Shown here one piece after another: positions 59,494 to 64,000 of a DNA stretch of 64,000 nucleotides. The position numbers and the translations under genes were made by a program. Under the pieces are notes generated by a model. The model did not search any database. It saw only the letters and a list, made by a program, of their open reading frames with translations, and had not been told where the DNA came from. The stretch is from a bacterium (GTDB lineage Bacteria > Auribacterota > UBA3054): positions 40,808-104,807 of the forward strand of contig JAFYXV010000010.1 in assembly GCA_017557885.1 (NCBI GenBank). The letters are read 5' to 3'. Each line of letters starts with the position of its first letter. Position 1 is the first letter of the stretch.

Positions 59494-60324
59494 GTGAGCG
59501 CTCTTTTTAATTATATTTTTACAGCAGTTGCGCATACTTGTGCGCAACTGCTTAATGTTTTTGGATTCGTTTTTTTGCTGTCTATAGCTTTATATTTTGT
59601 AAGCAGAGAAATACGCTATTTGATAGCTTCAAAAATAGGCATGATATATTTTTATTTTGTATCTCCTGGAGTAGTTTGCCACGAAACAGGGCATGCTTTA
59701 GGGTGTATTATTACAGGTGCAAAAATAATAGAATTTGTTCCATTTCGTCCACAACGTGAAACATTGGGATATGTTGCTTATAGGTGGACATGGGGTCATC
59801 CTATTTGGTGGAATATAGCAGCAGTTATTATTTCCACCGGTCCGATATGGTTTGGCAGTATTGTCATTTGTGGATTTACCATGCTTTTTCCTAATAACAA
59901 TATTATTATCGTATTACAAGACTACTTTTATCAAAGTTCCAGGTTTGTTGGGCTTGATTATTATTTATGTATATTTATTGCATCGCTTAAAATGCTAAAA
60001 AGTCTTTTCTATGTTTGGCGATGGACTTCGCCTTGGCTTTTTATTTACATTTACGGTATGTTTTGCGTTGCTTCGGAAATGCAATTAAGCGACATTGATA
60101 TAAAAGGGATGTGGAAGGGGATAGTTTTTATCGTTATTTTTTTTATGTTGGTAAATCTTATTCCATTTGCCAATAATTTGATAGATTATACTATATCTAG
60201 TATGAAACCGTTTTTATTTATTGTTCAGACTATTCTTTCATTAGCATTATTATTGGATTTCTTTTTTTTGGCATGTCTTTATATTTTAAAGATAATATTC
60301 GGGAGAAAAAATCATGCAAGATAG
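59494..60324 (+). CDS. Multispanning membrane protein with HETGH zinc-protease motif
   Basis: 276 residues, GTG start one base after the preceding stop codon; the weak start context leaves some doubt. At least six hydrophobic segments. 'VCHETGHALGCIITGAKI' (H63-E64-H67) sits at the beginning of a membrane segment, the HExxH pattern of M50-like intramembrane proteases, and 'GHPIWWNIAAVIISTGPIW' may supply further contacts. The last membrane segments end in 'GRKNHAR', and the gene overlaps the VirD4-like gene by 11 bp. Both activity and substrate are inference. Confidence 0.7.
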   Translation: MSALFNYIFTAVAHTCAQLLNVFGFVFLLSIALYFVSREIRYLIASKIGMIYFYFVSPGVVCHETGHALGCIITGAKIIEFVPFRPQRETLGYVAYRWTWGHPIWWNIAAVIISTGPIWFGSIVICGFTMLFPNNNIIIVLQDYFYQSSRFVGLDYYLCIFIASLKMLKSLFYVWRWTSPWLFIYIYGMFCVASEMQLSDIDIKGMWKGIVFIVIFFMLVNLIPFANNLIDYTISSMKPFLFIVQTILSLALLLDFFFLACLYILKIIFGRKNHAR

Positions 60325-61939
60325 TTATGGTAGCGCACGGTGGGCTGATGCGAAAGATATGCGCCGGGAAGGCGTTATGTCTATTTCTGCAAAGGCTGTA
60401 GAATTGGGATCTAGTGATTCAGTAGAAGAGAGAGCGTTTTTGCTCGGATGTGAAACGGATTTTGCCGAAATGACAAAATTTGTTCGTCAGGGATATAACG
60501 AGTTTCTCGGCTCTATTGCCGGTGGAACGGCCAATATGGTTCGGAAGGTAGCTGGCGAACATATCGGTCGATCCTTTATAGGCTGGGCAGGTGATGGACA
60601 TATTTTAACTGTGGCCCCTACGCGTTCCGGTAAGGGCGTAGGATTGGTAATACCTAACCTATTACATTATCCAGGATCCGTGATCGTTGTAGATCCCAAA
60701 GGAGAAAACTATGCTGTAACCCACAGATTCCGGAAAGAAAAATTAGGTCAGAAAATAGTTTGCATAGATCCTTTTCATGTGACGGATGCTAATGGCGGAA
60801 AAACCGATAGCATAAATCCTTTGGACGGAATAGTAGATTATTCTCAACCAGTTTCCACTTATTTAAAGCAGAATCCGGAATTACTTGATGAAGTTAGTAT
60901 GATAGCGGATTCTCTTATTGTTCGGCCTGCCTCAGAAAAAGATCCTCATTGGAATGATAAATGCAGAACGCTTCTTAAAGGTTTAATACTGGCAGTTATT
61001 TATGGGCTCGGACCAGGACATAGGAGGCATTTAAGCGCAGTCCGTGAAATATTAACTTCTGGATTAGACCGATTAATTGCTTTTTTGGCTTTTATGGAAA
61101 AGTACAAAGAAGACGGAGATGGTGTTGTAAGTCGTGTCGCACATGAAATAAGCACTATGGGAAAAGAAGAATATAAGAATGTTATATCATTTGCTCTAAA
61201 ACACACCGAGTTTATGGACTCGCCCTTGGTTGGTGATTGTCTTGGCAGGAAAGATGAGTTTTGTTCGGGGAGTTATAATCTTAGAGATTTAAAAGTTGAA
61301 GGCAAAGTAACTATTTATCTTGTTTTGCCGCCTCATTATTTAGCTCAGTACGTACGCTTGTTCCGGTTATGGATTACTATGGCAATGGCGGCTATGACGA
61401 GGACAAGCAAGCGTCCTAAAGACGGATGCCCGGTTTTGTTTATATTAGATGAGATGGCTCAGCTTGGAACAATGGATATGATGCGAAAAGCAGTAAGCCT
61501 TTTAGCCGGATACGGCATGTCTGTATGGATGATTTGGCAGGACCTTTCACAGTTAAAATCTCTTTATAAAGAGGATTGGCCTAGTTTTATAGCGAACGCA
61601 AAGATTCAACAGTATTTCGGCATAAACGATCATGAAACTGCCAAATATATTTCTGAGATGTTAGGAAAAGAAACTATTAAAATAGAAAACACTAGTTCTA
61701 GTTCGTCTATTTCCAAGAAGCGTTTTGATTTTATCAAAGCAACTATAAATAAAAACAAATCTAAGTCTAGTTCTGCCAAAGAAAGATCTTTGCTGAACCC
61801 TGACGAAGTACGGCGTCTGAGCAGAAATGCTGTTTTAATGTTTGTTCAAGGAATTCCGCCAATTATAGCTGAACGTATAACATATTTTAACGACGTTGTG
61901 TTTTCTGGAAAATTTGATAAAAATCCATATATAGGTTAG
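60314..61939 (+). CDS. VirD4/TraG-type type IV coupling ATPase, without membrane segments
   Basis: 541 residues with GGGAG before the ATG. 'YGSARWADAKDMRREG' at the very start is the conserved motif that normally follows the membrane domain of TraG/VirD4. Walker A 'APTRSGKGVG' is at 101-110, 'VVDPKGENYAVT' follows, and Walker B 'FILDEMAQLG' is near 380. 'MSVWMIWQDLSQLKSLY' and the 'FGINDHETAKYISEMLG' region complete the T4CP pattern. These hexameric ATPases bring DNA or protein substrates to type IV secretion systems. Two to three transmembrane helices usually precede the motif; here they are absent, and the gene upstream encodes a membrane protein. Confidence 0.85.
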   Translation: MQDSYGSARWADAKDMRREGVMSISAKAVELGSSDSVEERAFLLGCETDFAEMTKFVRQGYNEFLGSIAGGTANMVRKVAGEHIGRSFIGWAGDGHILTVAPTRSGKGVGLVIPNLLHYPGSVIVVDPKGENYAVTHRFRKEKLGQKIVCIDPFHVTDANGGKTDSINPLDGIVDYSQPVSTYLKQNPELLDEVSMIADSLIVRPASEKDPHWNDKCRTLLKGLILAVIYGLGPGHRRHLSAVREILTSGLDRLIAFLAFMEKYKEDGDGVVSRVAHEISTMGKEEYKNVISFALKHTEFMDSPLVGDCLGRKDEFCSGSYNLRDLKVEGKVTIYLVLPPHYLAQYVRLFRLWITMAMAAMTRTSKRPKDGCPVLFILDEMAQLGTMDMMRKAVSLLAGYGMSVWMIWQDLSQLKSLYKEDWPSFIANAKIQQYFGINDHETAKYISEMLGKETIKIENTSSSSSISKKRFDFIKATINKNKSKSSSAKERSLLNPDEVRRLSRNAVLMFVQGIPPIIAERITYFNDVVFSGKFDKNPYIG

Positions 61940-61996
61940 TTTGGCATCGATCATTTATATATCTCAAAATTAATAGTAAACGAAGGAGGGATCTAA

Positions 61997-62638
61997 ATGA
62001 ACTCAAATAATAATTCTAACGGGTCTAAATCTAATTGGGATGCAAACAATCCTAAAACTTGGATGTCATGTGATAAAGATGACAATTTTAATATCAATTT
62101 ACCACCTAATGTTAATCCCGATACGCCAGGATTTTGGGACAATTATTTCGACAAAATTGGTTTCTTTAAAAAATATGGTAACAATAAACCGGAAGTGGAG
62201 GAACAGAATATGGGAGCGCTAAATTTGGGAGATGAGAATAAAGTAAGGCAAATTAGCGACCAAGCAAACATTACGAGCAACAATAGCAATACTAAATCTT
62301 CAACTGAATTTAACTGGGACAATAATCAAGAAGACAACAGTGGCTATGATTGGAAGGATCCTAAAAATCTGAATAGCCAAAACGGAATGATAATCGCTAG
62401 CTTTGGATTCAATATAGAAAGGGGACTAGAAAGGCATGATGAACACGAAATACTAGATCAGGATCCAAATTATGATTCCGAGATGAAAGAAATTTCGGAA
62501 CATACAAATTTTTTTCGAAACCAATATGAATTAAATCATTGCGAACATGAAACCGGATTGTTGGCGAATGATTTTGAAAACAAAGTAACCGAAGATTATA
62601 ACAATCAAAAACAATCAGATTTTGAAGCCGGTTGTTAA
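61997..62638 (+). CDS. Acidic Asn-rich protein with W-N-P-TW/PGFWD motif
   Basis: 213 residues with GGAGGGA before the ATG. Very rich in Asn, Asp and Glu. Residues about 11-57 carry 'NWDANNPKTWM', 'NINLPPNVNPDTPGFWD' and 'YFDKIG', repeated in the next protein. A degenerate second copy may be 'YDWKDPKNLNSQNGMIIAS'. No signal peptide or membrane segment. It follows the coupling ATPase, so a substrate or adaptor role is a possibility without direct support. Confidence 0.65.
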   Translation: MNSNNNSNGSKSNWDANNPKTWMSCDKDDNFNINLPPNVNPDTPGFWDNYFDKIGFFKKYGNNKPEVEEQNMGALNLGDENKVRQISDQANITSNNSNTKSSTEFNWDNNQEDNSGYDWKDPKNLNSQNGMIIASFGFNIERGLERHDEHEILDQDPNYDSEMKEISEHTNFFRNQYELNHCEHETGLLANDFENKVTEDYNNQKQSDFEAGC

Positions 62639-62681
62639 GGCTGGCATTGAACCATTAACTATTTACTATTGGTGAATTAAT

Positions 62682-64000
62682 ATGGGTTTTAACAATTATC
62701 AATCAGAAATAGATTTTTTAAAACAAATTGTTTCGAATAGGAAGCAACAATTGATTGATTCTTGGTATAGTTTACCAATGCAAAAGGGTTATGCTAAGCA
62801 AATACGCGACCTTGAGGATAGAATAAAGTTTTTAGAGGAAAGAAAGAGAGAAGGCGTTCCATATGCTAATATCGGAAAAAGCAGTGGAGCAGGAACAGGT
62901 ATAACTTCAGATCCAGAAAAAAATAATTCTACATCAAATAATGGCGTAAGCAATGACGATAAGTTTAGACAAGGCATTTCTTCCGGTGCTCAGAAAGGAG
63001 GAAGAAATATTTCTACGAGATTTAATGAAACAGAGGATTTGTTAAGGAGAGCTATTGATAATAAAAAAGAGGCTCTCAGAAGTTTAGATCCTAGAGTTGA
63101 GGCGTTGGATTCATATAGAGAAACTTTAAAATGGCAAATTAAAGAGTTGGAAAACAGATTAAATAAACAAGAAGAGGAAAAAAGTGAACTAAGAGAAAAA
63201 GAAGAGCAGGAAGAAGAAAAAACTCAGGAAGATGAAGATCGGGAAGAAAAAACTTGGGAAGAAGACACAGGAAAAGAAGAATCTTGGGAAGAAGATACAG
63301 GAAAAGGAGAATCTTGGGAAGAAGACACGGGAGAAGAAGAATCCTGGGAAGAAGAATCCTGGGAAGGAGAAACAGGGGAAGGAAACACAGGGAAAGGAGG
63401 AACGCAGTCTCAGGAAGAGTCATTTCAAGGAGATGATAATTCTCAAGATTCTGATTGGAATCCCAATGATCCTAACACTTGGATAAAAAATGACCCTAAT
63501 AATTCTGGTGATATTATTATAACTCTTCCTCCCGGAATTGATCCTGATGCGCCAGGTTTTTGGGATGGATTTTTCGATTATGTTGGGGTAAAGAATAATA
63601 TACAAGAACAAAATAGGGAAGATCATAATTTTCAGGAAGAAACTCGAGAAGAAGAGCAGACTCGGGAAGAGGAAGAGCAAATTCAAGAAGAGGAAGAGCA
63701 GGCCCAGGAAGAAGAGGCCCAGGAAGAAGAGGCCCAGGAAGAAGAGGCCCAGGAAGAAGAGGCCCAGGAAGAAGAGCAGTCTCAGGAAGAAGAGCAGATC
63801 CAAGAAGAAGAAGAGCAGTCTCAGGAAGGAGAGCAGATCCAGGAAGAGGAAGAGCAGGCTCAGGAAGAAGAGCAGATCCAGGAAGAAGAAGAGTCTCAGG
63901 AAGAAGAAGAGTCTCAGGAAGAAGAAGAGTCTCAGGAAGAAGAAGAGTCTCAGGAAGAAGAAGAGTCTCAGGAAGAAGAAGAGTCTCAGGAAGAAGAAGA
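62682..64000 (+). CDS. Large acidic repeat protein, 3' end outside the window
   Basis: Starts with ATG at 62682 and stays open for 439 codons to the right edge. Residues about 1-60 are helical ('IDFLKQIVSNRKQQLIDSWY', 'YAKQIRDLEDRIKFLEERK'), with a coiled-coil region near 115-165. Three Trp-Glu-Glu-Asp-Thr-Gly decapeptide repeats lie near 191-220. Residues 257-304 hold the shared motif 'DWNPNDPNTWI' then 'ITLPPGIDPDAPGFWDGFFD'. From about residue 320 on it is almost only Glu and Gln in short tandem repeats. No stop codon is reached. Confidence 0.75.
   Translation, partial: MGFNNYQSEIDFLKQIVSNRKQQLIDSWYSLPMQKGYAKQIRDLEDRIKFLEERKREGVPYANIGKSSGAGTGITSDPEKNNSTSNNGVSNDDKFRQGISSGAQKGGRNISTRFNETEDLLRRAIDNKKEALRSLDPRVEALDSYRETLKWQIKELENRLNKQEEEKSELREKEEQEEEKTQEDEDREEKTWEEDTGKEESWEEDTGKGESWEEDTGEEESWEEESWEGETGEGNTGKGGTQSQEESFQGDDNSQDSDWNPNDPNTWIKNDPNNSGDIIITLPPGIDPDAPGFWDGFFDYVGVKNNIQEQNREDHNFQEETREEEQTREEEEQIQEEEEQAQEEEAQEEEAQEEEAQEEEAQEEEQSQEEEQIQEEEEQSQEGEQIQEEEEQAQEEEQIQEEEESQEEEESQEEEESQEEEESQEEEESQEEEESQEEE
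63252..63371 (+). repeat. 30-bp tandem coding repeats (WEEDTG decapeptide)
   Basis: Three in-frame units begin at 63252, 63282 and 63312. Each encodes (T/S)WEEDTG plus three or four acidic or small residues; two shortened degenerate units follow. Confidence 0.8.
63702..63776 (+). repeat. 15-bp tandem repeats, five identical copies
   Basis: GCCCAGGAAGAAGAG repeated five times exactly (starts 63702, 63717, 63732, 63747, 63762), encoding AQEEE each time. Identity at the DNA level points to recent slippage. Confidence 0.9.
63894..64000 (+). repeat. 18-bp tandem repeats running out of the window
   Basis: TCTCAGGAAGAAGAAGAG is repeated exactly five times from 63894, then a sixth copy is cut by the edge; each encodes SQEEEE. 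Real copy number is unknown. Confidence 0.9.

Larger units (their letters stand above)
54848..64000 (+). mobile_element. AT-rich, probably acquired island with a type IV coupling ATPase
   Basis: From here to the right edge base composition and codon choice are visibly AT-rich, unlike the GC-rich genes to the left. All nine reading frames are co-directional and most encode exported, membrane-bound or low-complexity proteins, plus a VirD4/TraG-type ATPase. No integrase, relaxase or VirB4 gene is seen inside the window, and no direct-repeat attachment site was found at the left boundary. The 332-bp stretch 54848-55179 has no gene, only promoter-like sequence at 55022-55040. Confidence 0.55.

Noticed and set aside
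63420..63803. Minus-strand frame encoding a Leu/Phe-rich 'membrane protein'
   Set aside because: It is the antisense of Glu codons (GAA/GAG) in the acidic repeat gene, which give Phe/Leu codons on the other strand.
63702..64000. Regular 15- and 18-bp repeats that might suggest a CRISPR array
   Set aside because: Units are contiguous with no spacers, keep one reading frame and encode Glu/Gln-rich peptide.

Overview
Most of this window (about 1-54.8 kb) is GC-rich chromosome of a Gram-negative-type bacterium. The clues are lipoproteins, a LolC/E-type permease, an AsmA-like protein, a GspG-type pseudopilin, and four proteins ending in PEP-CTERM-like sorting signals. PEP-CTERM proteins, pseudopilin-like proteins and a plain rpoBC-rpsL-rpsG-fusA block together suggest the Verrucomicrobiota/Lentisphaerota/Kiritimatiellota part of the PVC group. 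That placement is inference from gene content, not from a tree.

Layout. 0-10.4 kb: end of glnS, an M24 peptidase, an ApbE flavin transferase, a convergent three-gene DUF3791/DUF3990 (toxin-antitoxin-like) module, a cytidylate-kinase-like protein, a TMEM43-family membrane protein, a membrane-anchored subtilase, rfbD, a coiled-coil lipoprotein and an AsnRS-like/asparagine-synthetase-A-like enzyme. 10.4-19.3 kb: surface proteins (three PEP-CTERM proteins, a PilX/GspK-like protein) with panD among them. 19.4-30.6 kb: nitroreductase, Sel1-repeat family genes including a decayed copy, a DUF4143 ATPase, lolC/E, acpS, kbl, a GH127 arabinofuranosidase, an ATP-grasp protein and an unknown secreted protein. 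30.9-46.1 kb: the information-processing block tRNA-Thr, rpmG, tRNA-Trp, secE, nusG, rplKAJL, rpoBC, rpsL, rpsG, fusA, without tuf. 46.1-49.3 kb: a pseudopilin, a signal-less relative, a fourth PEP-CTERM protein and an AsmA-like protein. 49.3-53.9 kb (minus strand): rpmF-plsX-fabD-fabG-acpP-fabF, without fabH. 54.1-54.8 kb: a lipoate ligase-like gene.

From about 54.8 kb to the right edge composition and coding style change sharply. This part is AT-rich, all genes point the same way, and few resemble known families. In order: a lipoprotein, a membrane-anchored coiled-coil protein, a membrane-anchored PA14-like domain protein, a long helical lipoprotein, a secreted near-copy of the PA14-like domain, a membrane protein with an HETGH metalloprotease motif, a VirD4/TraG coupling ATPase without its usual membrane segments (overlapping the metalloprotease gene), and two acidic proteins sharing a W-N-P-TW...LPP...PGFWD motif. 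The second acidic protein runs off the window in Glu/Gln-rich tandem repeats. I read this as a horizontally acquired island built around a type IV coupling ATPase, and it is the best candidate for an undescribed system.

Regulation. A recurrent extended -10 box, (T/A)TGnTA(A/T)AAT(T/A), precedes at least twelve genes on both strands. In three of them it lies only 6-8 nt before the start codon, which suggests leaderless mRNAs. Good intrinsic terminators or attenuators occur after several genes, including between rplL and rpoB and, in tandem, between acpP and fabF.
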